A stretch of DNA of 64,000 bases, taken from Clostridium sp. CS001. GTDB lineage: Bacteria > Bacillota > Clostridia > Clostridiales > Clostridiaceae. A program made the position numbers and the translations under genes. This document shows positions 7,585 through 15,683 of the stretch, in pieces; the first letter of the stretch is position 1, and each line of letters starts with the position of its first letter. The notes beneath the pieces were generated by a model, which made no database searches, was not told the DNA's origin, and saw only the letters and a program-made list of their open reading frames with translations. The stretch is taken from contig NZ_JAIZZN010000002.1 in assembly GCF_020443565.1 (NCBI RefSeq), forward strand, positions 124,001-188,000. Reading direction: 5' to 3'.

Positions 7585-8163
7585 TTATTTTCTTAACACC
7601 CAAAATTTCAAAATCCCAAGTACTTCTCTAACATAGCCCTTATATTCCAAAAGTTTGTATTGTGAAACAAAGACTCCAGAAAAACTAGTATCCATGATTA
7701 ACTTTTTAGTCATAAGTGATGCCCTTTTTAAATGATATTTATTTGATACCACCACAGCAGTTTTAAAACCTTTAAGTTCCATTACCTTCTTAGAAAAGGT
7801 CAAATTATCCATGGTATTCATTGATTTGTCTTCCATAACTATATTATTCTCAGAAATTCCTTTGTCTAAAAGGAATTTTTTCATAGCCTCTGCTTCTGTT
7901 ATATCCTCACCAGCACCTTTTCCACCAGAAACTATAATATATTTTCCATAACCTTCTTTATAAAGCCTTAGACATTCATTAAGTCTTGCTTGTAAAAAAG
8001 GGCTGGGATCTGTGCCTTTCACCTGACATCCTAATACTATTATACAATCAGATTCTTTTGGCTTTGCCTTCATGCTAAATGTAACAACATCTACCTGAAC
8101 AAAAATTATTATAATAAATCCTATTAATACTAAATATTTAATTATCCGTAATATGTTTTTCAA
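7585..8163 (-). CDS. YdcF/SanA family protein (DUF218)
   Basis: About 192 residues with one N-terminal membrane helix (residues 8-28), then a DUF218 domain: DCIIVLGCQVKGTDPSPFLQARL, the loop VSGGKGAGEDITEAEAMKKFLLDKGI and the segment MEDKSMNTMDNLTFSK, which together form the Rossmann-like core with the conserved E and N-T-x-E/D-N positions. Family members (SanA, ElyC, YdcF) affect envelope barrier and polysaccharide synthesis; the exact reaction is unknown. The TTG at 8163 is preferred: GAGGGGA stands 9 nt ahead, while the longer frame begins inside the ribosome site. Confidence 0.85.
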   Translation of the reverse strand: MKNILRIIKYLVLIGFIIIIFVQVDVVTFSMKAKPKESDCIIVLGCQVKGTDPSPFLQARLNECLRLYKEGYGKYIIVSGGKGAGEDITEAEAMKKFLLDKGISENNIVMEDKSMNTMDNLTFSKKVMELKGFKTAVVVSNKYHLKRASLMTKKLIMDTSFSGVFVSQYKLLEYKGYVREVLGILKFWVLRK

Positions 8164-8284
8164 AATTACATCTCCCCTCAAATGCTTATAGACTTATTAT
8201 AACTTGATAACCATTCTGTGGAAAGGCAAAGTTTAAAGTAATTTAGACAAGCCTGGAAATAAAGGCGTTGCAAGTTACTTAGGT

Positions 8285-9658
8285 CTAAATCAAATTATCC
8301 ATGCCATTAACAGTAGTTTGTTCATTGTCATTAATAGGAATAACTATGCATTTTTGACCGTTAATTATTTGAGATGTTATTTGAGATATTTTTTCGGGTT
8401 TTACCTGAAGTATAACATCATATTTAGGGGTAACATTATCATTTTCTGAATTTATTTCTGGAGATTTATCTAAGTTAGTTTCTGAAATTTCTTCTAAATC
8501 AGTTACTGAAGCTTCTTCTAAAACCATATTATCATCATTAAATTCTGTAGATAGGTGAGTTTCATTATCTAAAGTATTGTCTTGTTTAATTTCATCAAGT
8601 CTAGCCTGAAGTATTTCCACTTGTTTGTGAAGACGGTCTTCCTTTTTTCTTTGCACATTTGCCTTAAGAGCCTTTGAGTCAATTAAATTTTTTGCTAAAG
8701 GTATATCATCACCAAAGTTTTCTGCATAGGAGTTTTCAATCATAGCAGTAATTTCCACCGGAACTTCACTTTCTATTAAAAGGTTTTGTATATCCCTCTT
8801 TGTTAAGATTATCGGTTCACTGTCTGTATCATCATTTAGAGATTCATGCTCTTCTATAATAGCGCTTAAGTTTTCTTGTATGTCCATAAAAATTTTCTCA
8901 GCTTTATTTTCATCTAAGCTAAAAGAATCTTTAATAATTGATTGGAAGGTTTCCTTTTGCATCGTCGCAGTTTGTTTTGAAGGACAACCTAAAACATTTT
9001 CCATTAATTCAGTATGTGTATCCTTTGGATTTTTTGTGTAATACATAATAGAGTTAACGTCTGAACTACGATCAATAAAAGCAGGAAACACAAAGCCATT
9101 AGTGGGGGACTCAACTACCCAATCTCTAATACGTGCTTTTATTTCGTTTTGCTCTTCAAAGTATCTAAGACCAGGCTCTGAAAGTGAAACTGGACATATA
9201 GCACATAGTACATATTCATATACTTCTTCAGATTCATCTATCTTCACATTATCTTTGGTTTTGGTAATAACATCATAAGCATCATGAAAAAAGAGTATTA
9301 AAAAATTACCTGTGTAATTATAATTATCTATAATCAAATTATAAAAATTATCGAGAAGAGCATCATCTTTTAAATGACTGTTTTTAAGTAGCATAAGAGA
9401 AGTTTGCCTTTCGTTAGTAAAATCCTCATTAATTTCAAAGTTAAGTTCCAAAATATTATTTCCAATAGTGCCAGACAGCACCTTTTTAGCAATTTCTAAG
9501 TATTTAAAGTATTCCTCTTCATCTAAATTGAGAAAGTTTTCTCTAAATTTTAAAATACTATGTTTCTCTCCATTAACATAGCAGCCACAAATTTTAGTGA
9601 AGGTGCATTGTTCTTTTTTAAAACGTCTTTTTAACTCAAGTATATCTTTTTTTCTCAT
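8285..9658 (-). CDS. DUF4317 family protein
   Basis: 457-residue soluble protein matching DUF4317, a conserved clostridial family without known function. The N-terminus MRKKDILELKRRFKKEQCTFTKICGCYVN and the segments NFLILFFHDAYDVITKT, EYVLCAICPVSLSEPGL and VFPAFIDRSSDVNSIMYYTK are family hallmarks. Around residues 330-350 is a basic helical stretch, followed by an acidic, poorly conserved linker rich in Glu/Asn and a final beta segment (DVILQVKPEKISQITSQIING). GAGGAG 7 nt before the ATG at 9658 fixes the start; the frame extends five codons further upstream. No membrane segment or signal peptide. Confidence 0.85.
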   Translation of the reverse strand: MRKKDILELKRRFKKEQCTFTKICGCYVNGEKHSILKFRENFLNLDEEEYFKYLEIAKKVLSGTIGNNILELNFEINEDFTNERQTSLMLLKNSHLKDDALLDNFYNLIIDNYNYTGNFLILFFHDAYDVITKTKDNVKIDESEEVYEYVLCAICPVSLSEPGLRYFEEQNEIKARIRDWVVESPTNGFVFPAFIDRSSDVNSIMYYTKNPKDTHTELMENVLGCPSKQTATMQKETFQSIIKDSFSLDENKAEKIFMDIQENLSAIIEEHESLNDDTDSEPIILTKRDIQNLLIESEVPVEITAMIENSYAENFGDDIPLAKNLIDSKALKANVQRKKEDRLHKQVEILQARLDEIKQDNTLDNETHLSTEFNDDNMVLEEASVTDLEEISETNLDKSPEINSENDNVTPKYDVILQVKPEKISQITSQIINGQKCIVIPINDNEQTTVNGMDNLI

Positions 9659-9897
9659 ATATAAACTCCTCAATTTATAGGCAAACCGTACGTAAATTTA
9701 TATCTTTAGTGGTTTGACTTTAATATTTTTTATTTCTAGCTATAACTAATATATCATATTTATTAATTATAGTATTTTTTATACATTAAATAAAGGGAAT
9801 ATATATTAATCAATTTTTTACGTATGAATATGATGATGCACATATTGAGACAAGCCTTCATAGTATATTGCATCTAGAATATATGGAGGTGATTTAT

Positions 9898-10149
9898 ATG
9901 TCTAGAAGAAGATCTAATGAGACTTTAGAGGAATTGATTGAAAGATTGGAAGAATTGCTTGATGAAAATAATAATAATAATAATAATATACGTGATGATA
10001 GATTTAACACCAGAGGTAATAATATTAACCCTAATAATGATTGGTGTCCTGGTTGTTCTAATGATAGCTTTTGCCTTAACAATAACAATAACAACGACGA
10101 TGATTTTAATGGTTGTAATAGAAGTAACCGTAGAAACAGACGTAGATAG
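9898..10149 (+). CDS. Small Asn-rich, Arg-tailed protein of unknown function
   Basis: 83 residues. The start is the ATG 7 nt after GGAGGTGA, an excellent ribosome site. The N-terminus is a charged amphipathic helix (about residues 6-24), followed by runs of Asn (seven AAT codons at 9967-9987, then a second Asn run), a small Cys cluster WCPGCSNDSFC and a C-terminal Arg block. Low complexity prevents family assignment. Nucleic-acid binding through the Arg tail or a spore-coat role would both fit but are guesses. The trinucleotide run could change length without shifting the frame. The other long frame here (9938-10216) is an artefact of the same repeats. Confidence 0.6.
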   Translation: MSRRRSNETLEELIERLEELLDENNNNNNNIRDDRFNTRGNNINPNNDWCPGCSNDSFCLNNNNNNDDDFNGCNRSNRRNRRR

Positions 10150-10240
10150 GCAAGCTATTAATTTTCAAAGTGAAAAACTAAATCTAAGTAATAAAAAACT
10201 TATTATTACAATTTAAGTACTGAAAAGTTATCTTAACTAA

Positions 10241-10277
10241 AAAAGAGGCAAGTCTAATAAATAAAGGCTTGTCTTTT
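10241..10277 (+). terminator. Terminator after Asn-rich gene
   Basis: AAAAGAGGCAAG (10241-10252) pairs with CTTGTCTTTT (10268-10277) with a two-base bulge; a T-rich tail follows. Confidence 0.55.
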
Positions 10278-10325
10278 AGTTTATATACGTCATGTGTATA
10301 AACAACAAAAATTGAAAATTCATTT

Positions 10326-10510
10326 CTAATTTTTGAAAAGTGACAGGCACGTTACAGGATTTCTATATATTATATTCTCAGTAACGTAAACAGTAATTTT
10401 AGGTAATTCAAAGGCCTGTCTGGTTTGAACTATACTTTCAACATCAGATAAACAACAGCCACATTTGCAAGATTTCACTAAGCCATTGTTTGCAAAAAAT
10501 ATTCTGAGAA
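10326..10510 (-). pseudogene. Fragment of IS66-type transposase (zinc-finger part)
   Basis: The minus strand reads, without a start codon, ...SCKCGCCLSDVESIVQTRQ AFELPKITVYVTE...NPVTC and then a stop at 10326. The Cys pair, TRQ-F-LP and VTE spacing followed by a Cys are the pattern of the zinc-finger region of IS66-family transposases (usually RQVFDLP...VTEH...C). Only about 60 codons remain, with a TGA upstream, so this is a relic. It lies in the 446-bp gap between the Asn-rich gene and the LacI regulator and marks an old insertion site. Confidence 0.6.
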
Positions 10511-10565
10511 TTCAAAGAAAACATTTACAAAGGAAAAAAGCAATGCTATAATTAAAAAGACAAAG

Positions 10566-10579
10566 GGAATACGTAGTCC
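10566..10579. promoter_or_regulatory. LacI-type operator upstream of the regulator gene
   Basis: GGAATACGTAGTCC differs by one base from the perfect palindrome at 11677-11690 and lies 16 bp before the regulator's ATG, downstream of a likely -10 (TATAAT near 10545). This suggests autoregulation. Confidence 0.65.
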
Positions 10580-10595
10580 GGATGGGAGTAATGAA

Positions 10596-11642
10596 ATGAG
10601 CGAAAAAAAGAATTCTTTTAATAAAAGTAGTACGGGTAGAGTAGTTACATCAATAGATGTGGCCAAATTGGCTGGAGTTTCGCAATCATCAGTCTCGCGG
10701 GTTTTGAATGCTGATTCTGGCAGGGAAGTAAAGGATAATACTAGAGAAAAGGTCTTAGAAGCAGCTAAAGAGCTTGGTTATAAGCCCAATATTATTGCTA
10801 GAAGCATGATATCACGTAGAACTGATATCATAGGAGTTGTTATAGGTAATCCAGTAGGTCCGTTTTATTCCAAAATAATGATGGAATTAATGACTAAAAT
10901 ACAAGAGCAAGGTAAACAGTGTTTGATGTTTACTGTAGAAGCAGGAGAGGATATTAATAAGATTCTTCAACGGGTTCTTCAATATCAAGTTGATGGGATT
11001 ATTATAACCGCAGCTGCATTATCTCCGGAAATGGCTAATATTTGTATTCAGAATGAAACTCCAATAGTTCTTTTCAATAGGTTTGTGCCAGAACTTAATA
11101 TAAGCTCTGTTTATTGTGATAATATTGAAGCAGGAAGGATAGTTGCTGAGTTCCTTTGGGTAAAAGGGTATACGAATATTGCTTATATAGGCTACGAAAA
11201 GGATGCAACATCCGAAATAGAAAGAAAGATTGGATTTTACGGAAAGCTTAGGGAGTATGGGGTTTATAATATTCCCGCAGAACGAGCTAATTTTACCTAT
11301 GAATCTGGATATGAAGCTGCAATTAGACTTTTGAAGCAAAATAATTCGTTAGATGCAATATTTTGTTCAAGTGATCTTATTGCCATGGGGGCAATGGATG
11401 CTGCTAGATTTGAACTGGGACTAAAAGTCCCTGAAGATATATCAATAGTGGGCTTTGACAATGTTCCTATGGCTGCATGGCCATCCTACGATTTGACCAC
11501 AGTTAATCAGCCAGTTGAGCAACTAGTAGATGAAACCATAGATATTTTAACTGAACTTATTGAAAATCCAGAAAAGGCTCCAATTAAAAGAATGATTAGA
11601 ATAGGACTTATTGAAAGAGCTTCTACTTACAGAGCAAAATAA
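10596..11642 (+). CDS. LacI family transcriptional regulator
   Basis: 348 residues. The N-terminal HTH is clear (TSIDVAKLAGVSQSSVSRVLN, about residues 17-37), with the hinge helix NTREKVLEAAKELGYKPN, followed by the periplasmic-binding-protein-like ligand domain (DIIGVVIGNPVGPFYSKIM ... GFDNVPMAAWPSYDLTTVNQP). The effector should be a small, probably sugar-like, compound. It precedes the two-transporter/SnoaL cluster in the same direction, and two copies of the same palindrome flank it (10566 and 11677), so it most likely represses both itself and the cluster. Start at ATG 10596; GGGAG is 7 nt upstream. A 15-residue polar extension precedes the HTH. Confidence 0.9.
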   Translation: MSEKKNSFNKSSTGRVVTSIDVAKLAGVSQSSVSRVLNADSGREVKDNTREKVLEAAKELGYKPNIIARSMISRRTDIIGVVIGNPVGPFYSKIMMELMTKIQEQGKQCLMFTVEAGEDINKILQRVLQYQVDGIIITAAALSPEMANICIQNETPIVLFNRFVPELNISSVYCDNIEAGRIVAEFLWVKGYTNIAYIGYEKDATSEIERKIGFYGKLREYGVYNIPAERANFTYESGYEAAIRLLKQNNSLDAIFCSSDLIAMGAMDAARFELGLKVPEDISIVGFDNVPMAAWPSYDLTTVNQPVEQLVDETIDILTELIENPEKAPIKRMIRIGLIERASTYRAK

Positions 11643-11676
11643 AAGATTACTTAGGTAATTTTTTATTTAACCATAC

Positions 11677-11690
11677 GGAATACGTATTCC
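11677..11690. promoter_or_regulatory. LacI-type operator of the SnoaL/transport cluster
   Basis: Perfect palindrome GGAATACGTATTCC, 86 bp ahead of the first SnoaL-like gene. It has the central CG and length typical of LacI/GalR operators and matches the site upstream of the regulator. Confidence 0.75.
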
Positions 11691-11775
11691 AAAAGAAGCA
11701 TAAATTAATTCTAAAATATGTATTAGGACTCAGTATTTATTTGAGCTTAAATAACAATATTAAGGAGGAGATCAT

Positions 11776-13002
11776 ATGACAACTGAAAAAAACTTTGACC
11801 CAAAAGATATAAAAGGAATTAAAGATATTAAGGATACAAATAAATTAAGTGAAGTAGTAAATAATGTTACTAATAAGGCAATAAATGAAGAAAATCAAAG
11901 GGTATTCTTTGGTGATTCTAATGAAGTTAATGCAGTAGGATATTCAGATTATAATGATTTTGTAAAAAATACAGAAAAGAAACAAAACTTGAAGGGTTTT
12001 GATGAAGAGTATAATGATTTTGTTGATTATATTATGAAAATTACCCACAGAATTTGGGAAGAAAAAGGTATTGGAGTTATATATGAAACTTATCATAACA
12101 ATGTAATTATGCATGCAGGTTCACAAAATATTACAGGTATAAAAGAAGTTATAGCTGGAACAATTCAGACGCTACATGCTTTTCCAGACAGAAGATTAAT
12201 AGGACAAAATGTCATATGGTCAAAGTTTGATGAAAATGGATATTTATCTTCACACAGAATTATATCCACTGCAACCAATTTAGGAGATAGTAGCTTTGGA
12301 CCTGCTACAGGGAGAAAAATAAACTTTAGAACTACAGTTGACTGCGCTGCTGAAAATAATAGAATACATGAGGAATGGCTAGTAAGGGACAATCTATGGA
12401 TTGTAAAACAGTTAGGCTTTGATCCACATGAGGTAGCTAAAAAATTGGCAAAGGCAACTGCGCACAAAACCCCTTCTATGCAAAGTAGATTTGGATTTTG
12501 TGAGGCTATGGAAGTGCAATTTTTACCAAAGATATATAGTGCTAAAGATTCCACAGTAGGGGAATTGATGCTTGAAATGACTAGCAGAATTTATAATTAC
12601 AAGTTTTTTAATGAAGTAAAAAAATATTATCATGAAAATGCGGTACTTCACTATATTTGTGATAAGGATTTAGTTGGCTATAGTGAGATTCAGGGCATGC
12701 TTCTTAGCTTGTTTGCGTCCTTTCCAAATGCTAGTTTTGATGTGGACAGAGTTACATATAATCAAAGGGCTAAGGCAAATGAATGGGATGTAGCAGTTAG
12801 ATGGAAATTAAGGGGACTACACGAGGGCATTGGATTTTTCGGTAAACCTTCTGGAAAGCCAATTGAAATACTCGGTATTAATCATTATCATGTTTCACAA
12901 AATAAGATTAAAGAAGAGTGGATGACTTTTGATGGAATAGATGTTCTGCGCCAAGTGTATTTAGAGACGGATGATAAATATTACAGTCCAGAAGAAAACT
13001 AG
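11776..13002 (+). CDS. Two-domain SnoaL/NTF2-like protein
   Basis: 408-residue cytoplasmic protein with an N-terminal polar extension (about 75 residues) and two NTF2-like cone domains (roughly 78-220 and 255-395). Each shows the SnoaL pattern: helix, then FxDRR/FPNAS in HAFPDRRLIG and ASFPNASFDVD, then GPATGRKINFRT/GKPSGKPIEILG and a final strand IHEEWLVRD/IKEEWMTFD. SnoaL-like folds include polyketide cyclases, ketosteroid isomerase-like enzymes and dehydratases, so a lyase, isomerase or cyclase reaction on a small hydroxylated substrate is plausible, but none is shown. GGAGGAG 7 nt before the ATG. First gene behind the perfect LacI operator. Confidence 0.75.
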   Translation: MTTEKNFDPKDIKGIKDIKDTNKLSEVVNNVTNKAINEENQRVFFGDSNEVNAVGYSDYNDFVKNTEKKQNLKGFDEEYNDFVDYIMKITHRIWEEKGIGVIYETYHNNVIMHAGSQNITGIKEVIAGTIQTLHAFPDRRLIGQNVIWSKFDENGYLSSHRIISTATNLGDSSFGPATGRKINFRTTVDCAAENNRIHEEWLVRDNLWIVKQLGFDPHEVAKKLAKATAHKTPSMQSRFGFCEAMEVQFLPKIYSAKDSTVGELMLEMTSRIYNYKFFNEVKKYYHENAVLHYICDKDLVGYSEIQGMLLSLFASFPNASFDVDRVTYNQRAKANEWDVAVRWKLRGLHEGIGFFGKPSGKPIEILGINHYHVSQNKIKEEWMTFDGIDVLRQVYLETDDKYYSPEEN

Positions 13003-13131
13003 GAATTAGTGCTTAAATCCTTTTATTTTTAAACATATTTAAAAGGAAAAGAAGGCATTTGTTAAATTTTAATATAACACTAAAAAGTTATATTAAAATA
13101 AATAATATTATATTAAGGGGGACTTATAAAT

Positions 13132-14427
13132 ATGACGAACACAAATGTAGAAAACACAAAAGTATCAGTGGTAGCAGATGAAGGAATAATTCTTGGAAAG
13201 GATAGAACAACTGTCCAAAGATATATAGCATTTGCCTCTATATTAGTTGTTTACTTTTTTTATTGCTATAACTTCATGGTAGGCACATTCGTAAAGCCAA
13301 CTATGATTTATTCCGTTGCCGAAGGTGGTTTTGCGTTTACCTTAAAGCAGACGGAATCAATATTTGCAATAATGTCTTTTGGCACAATACCAGGTACTCT
13401 TGCATTTGGGTGGCTTTCATCAAAAATAGGAAAAAAGAGAACACTGATTTCAGTTGCTTTAATGATTGCGGCTACAACGTTTTTGCCAATGATTAGTCCA
13501 ACAAGCTATATGCTTTGGAAAATATCACGTTTTGCAACAGGTTTTGCACTTGGGGGAGTATTTGGAACAGCCGTACCATTAGTAACAGATATGTTTCCAC
13601 AAAGGTATCGTGGTAAACTTGCAGCAATTCTTACAAGTACATTTTCAATTGCAATGATTTTTGGTGGAAAACTTTACGGTTCTCTTGGAGATACTAATTG
13701 GAAGATGCTTATGTATACGGCTATTATACCGCCTATAGTTGGTGCTATACTTGTATACTTCTCAGTTCCAGATGATAAAGAATATACTAGAAATCTCATA
13801 GCAAATGCCAAAGAAAAAGGCGAGAGAATTAGTTACTTAAGTATGTATAAAGGTAAATATTTATGGATAGGTATAGGAGTTATACTTTTATCAGGCGCCA
13901 ATTTTACTGCGTATGCTTCTTTCTCAAATAATGCTACTACTTATTTGAAAACAGTGTTGGGTTTAAGTGCAGCAACAGCAGGCTCAATTTACAGCTTACA
14001 GGGAATTGGTCAATTAATTGGTTATAATGTGTGGGGATTCTTAGCAGATAAATTTGGTAGAAAAGTTCCAGTAATCGGAATGCTTGTAAGTGCAGTTTGT
14101 GTGTTTATGTATATGCAACTTGGACCAAAGGATATTAATAGTTTCAAAATGATATCTGTATTTTTAGGATTTGGCGTTGGTTTCTCAGGTGCTTGGGGTG
14201 CTTACTATACTGAATTATTCCCTCGTAGATTTAGTGCTTTGGCACCAGGAATATCCTTCAATGGTGGACGTATAATTTCTACCTTTGCACTTCCAGCTAT
14301 AGCAGGAATTGCAGCTACTTCAGCAGGAATGGTTGGGATTTTTAGAGTTTCTATGATTGTATTTGTAGCTGGATGCGCTATTTGGGTTTTCCTTCCTGAG
14401 ACTTTGAATAAAATACGAGAAGATTAA
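13132..14427 (+). CDS. MFS transporter (sugar/acid:H+ symporter type)
   Basis: 431 residues, about 12 membrane helices. Family marks: GWLSSKIGKKRTLI after helix 2, R-F-x-x-G in SRFATGFALGGV with FPQRYRGKLAA (sugar-porter type PxxxRG motif), the central cytoplasmic loop, then GFLADKFGRKVPVI and ELFPRRFSALAPG in the second half. These are the motifs of the PF00083/PF07690 sugar and organic-acid carriers. The N-terminus is a 30-residue cytosolic stretch. It sits between the two SnoaL-like genes and is probably the uptake system for their substrate. AAGGGGGA 9 nt upstream of the ATG. Confidence 0.85.
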   Translation: MTNTNVENTKVSVVADEGIILGKDRTTVQRYIAFASILVVYFFYCYNFMVGTFVKPTMIYSVAEGGFAFTLKQTESIFAIMSFGTIPGTLAFGWLSSKIGKKRTLISVALMIAATTFLPMISPTSYMLWKISRFATGFALGGVFGTAVPLVTDMFPQRYRGKLAAILTSTFSIAMIFGGKLYGSLGDTNWKMLMYTAIIPPIVGAILVYFSVPDDKEYTRNLIANAKEKGERISYLSMYKGKYLWIGIGVILLSGANFTAYASFSNNATTYLKTVLGLSAATAGSIYSLQGIGQLIGYNVWGFLADKFGRKVPVIGMLVSAVCVFMYMQLGPKDINSFKMISVFLGFGVGFSGAWGAYYTELFPRRFSALAPGISFNGGRIISTFALPAIAGIAATSAGMVGIFRVSMIVFVAGCAIWVFLPETLNKIRED

Positions 14428-14480
14428 TACAATTAGCAGTATTGCAGCAGGAAAAATAATGATTTAATTAGGAGGGTATT

Positions 14481-15494
14481 ATGAGTAAATATCAAGATGC
14501 AAAGAAAGTAGTAAGAAATTATTTTAATGAGTTAGAGAATTCAACACCAGAAAATGTATCAAGTGTGTTAAAAGAATGTACTAGTGAGAATTATTTATGG
14601 AGAGGAGTTTATCCATTCCGCGAGCAGAAGGGTGCTGAAGCTGTAGCAGAGAATTTTTGGACGCCACTAATGAGATCTTTAAAACGTATGCAGCGTCGAC
14701 AGGATATATTTATTGGAGGAACTAACGAAATAAGTGGTGATCAATGGGTAATGAGTATGGGACATTTTATGGGACTTTTTGATTCTGACTGGATGGGGGT
14801 AAGAGCTACTGGAAAGATGATAAATCTAAGATATGCAGAGTTTAACTGTGTGGAAAATGGTAAAATCACTCAAACAGGAATATTTATTGATATTATTGGA
14901 TTTATGCTACAGGCTGGAATAAATCCACTACCACCTTCAACAGGATCATTCTTTGTATATCCTGGCCCAAGGAATCATGATGGTCTTCTTTTTGAAGATG
15001 CATTAGAGGAGGAAGGTATTGCAACATTAAAGCTTGTTAACAAGATGGTTGATGATTTATCGGAACTTAATGAAAGTGGTGCAATGGGTTGCCCACCAGA
15101 AGTTCTAGAGAAGGCCTGGTCCAAGGATATGATTTGGTATGGCCCAGGTGGTATTGGAGCAAGTTACACAATCCCAAGATACCAAAAGCAGCATCAATTG
15201 CCTTTCAGAAATAATCTAAAGGACAAAAAATTCAACGGTCATGTTTGCCGCTTTGCAGAAGGAAATTTTGCTTGCTTCTTTGGATGGCCAAATTTGTCCA
15301 ATACGCCAACGGGAGGTTTTCTAGGACTGCCAGGTGGAGAGATTCGTGCAGACATGCAAGTGGTCGATGTGTACTATCGCCAAGGAGATAAGCTTATGGA
15401 AAACTGGGTGCTTATTGATTTACCTTATTGGTTAAAGCAACAGGGACTTGATATCTTTGAACGTACAGCGCAAATATTTAATCCTAAGCTATAA
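14481..15494 (+). CDS. Second two-domain SnoaL/NTF2-like protein
   Basis: 337 residues, related in fold but only weakly in sequence to the protein encoded at 11776. First domain about residues 5-150 (SSVLKECTSENYLWRGVYPFRE...MGVRATGKMINLRYAEFNCVENGKI), second about 170-330 (VLEKAWSKDMIWYGPGGIGASYTI...FNGHVCRFAEGNFACFFGWPNL...MENWVLIDLPYWLKQQG). Aromatic-rich pockets and a conserved HFMG/HVCR pair suggest binding of a small cyclic or polar ligand. The reaction is unknown. AGGAGGG 7 nt before the ATG; 53 nt after the MFS gene, with a strong terminator following, so it closes the first transcription unit of the LacI-controlled cluster. Confidence 0.75.
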   Translation: MSKYQDAKKVVRNYFNELENSTPENVSSVLKECTSENYLWRGVYPFREQKGAEAVAENFWTPLMRSLKRMQRRQDIFIGGTNEISGDQWVMSMGHFMGLFDSDWMGVRATGKMINLRYAEFNCVENGKITQTGIFIDIIGFMLQAGINPLPPSTGSFFVYPGPRNHDGLLFEDALEEEGIATLKLVNKMVDDLSELNESGAMGCPPEVLEKAWSKDMIWYGPGGIGASYTIPRYQKQHQLPFRNNLKDKKFNGHVCRFAEGNFACFFGWPNLSNTPTGGFLGLPGGEIRADMQVVDVYYRQGDKLMENWVLIDLPYWLKQQGLDIFERTAQIFNPKL

Positions 15495-15503
15495 ATTTGT
15501 TAT

Positions 15504-15546
15504 AAACTGTTCCAAAAGTGTTAAAATACTTTTGGTGCAGTTTTTA
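15504..15546 (+). terminator. Terminator of the SnoaL-MFS-SnoaL unit
   Basis: AAACTG/CAGTTT outer arms and CCAAAAGT (15512-15519) with ACTTTTGG (15528-15535) form a long interrupted stem ending in TTTTT. Confidence 0.8.
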
Positions 15547-15637
15547 TGCTACCCTATTAATATCATAATATTTAAGATGATGATTTAATGGGAAACAAAC
15601 AAAATAAAATTTCATTAGCAATTATACTTTAAATAGA

Positions 15638-15658
15638 CAGTGTAAAAACTTTACACTG
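15638..15658. promoter_or_regulatory. Palindrome in front of the sodium symporter gene
   Basis: CAGTGTAAA-AAC-TTTACACTG, a perfect 9-bp dyad ending 13 bp before the GGGGG ribosome site of the symporter gene. It differs from the LacI palindrome, so a second regulator or an RNA hairpin masking translation is possible. Confidence 0.5.
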
Positions 15659-15683
15659 ATTAAAATAAAGGGGGTTTATAAAA

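Noticed and set aside
9938-10216. Ile-rich plus-strand ORF and the Leu-rich antisense ORF over the Asn-rich gene
   Set aside because: Other-frame readings of AAT/AAC repeats; the 9898 frame has the strong ribosome site.
15573-15590. AAGATGATGATTTAAT as a sixth copy of the interspersed repeat
   Set aside because: Only the 13-base end block is present in an AT-rich context, too short to exclude chance.
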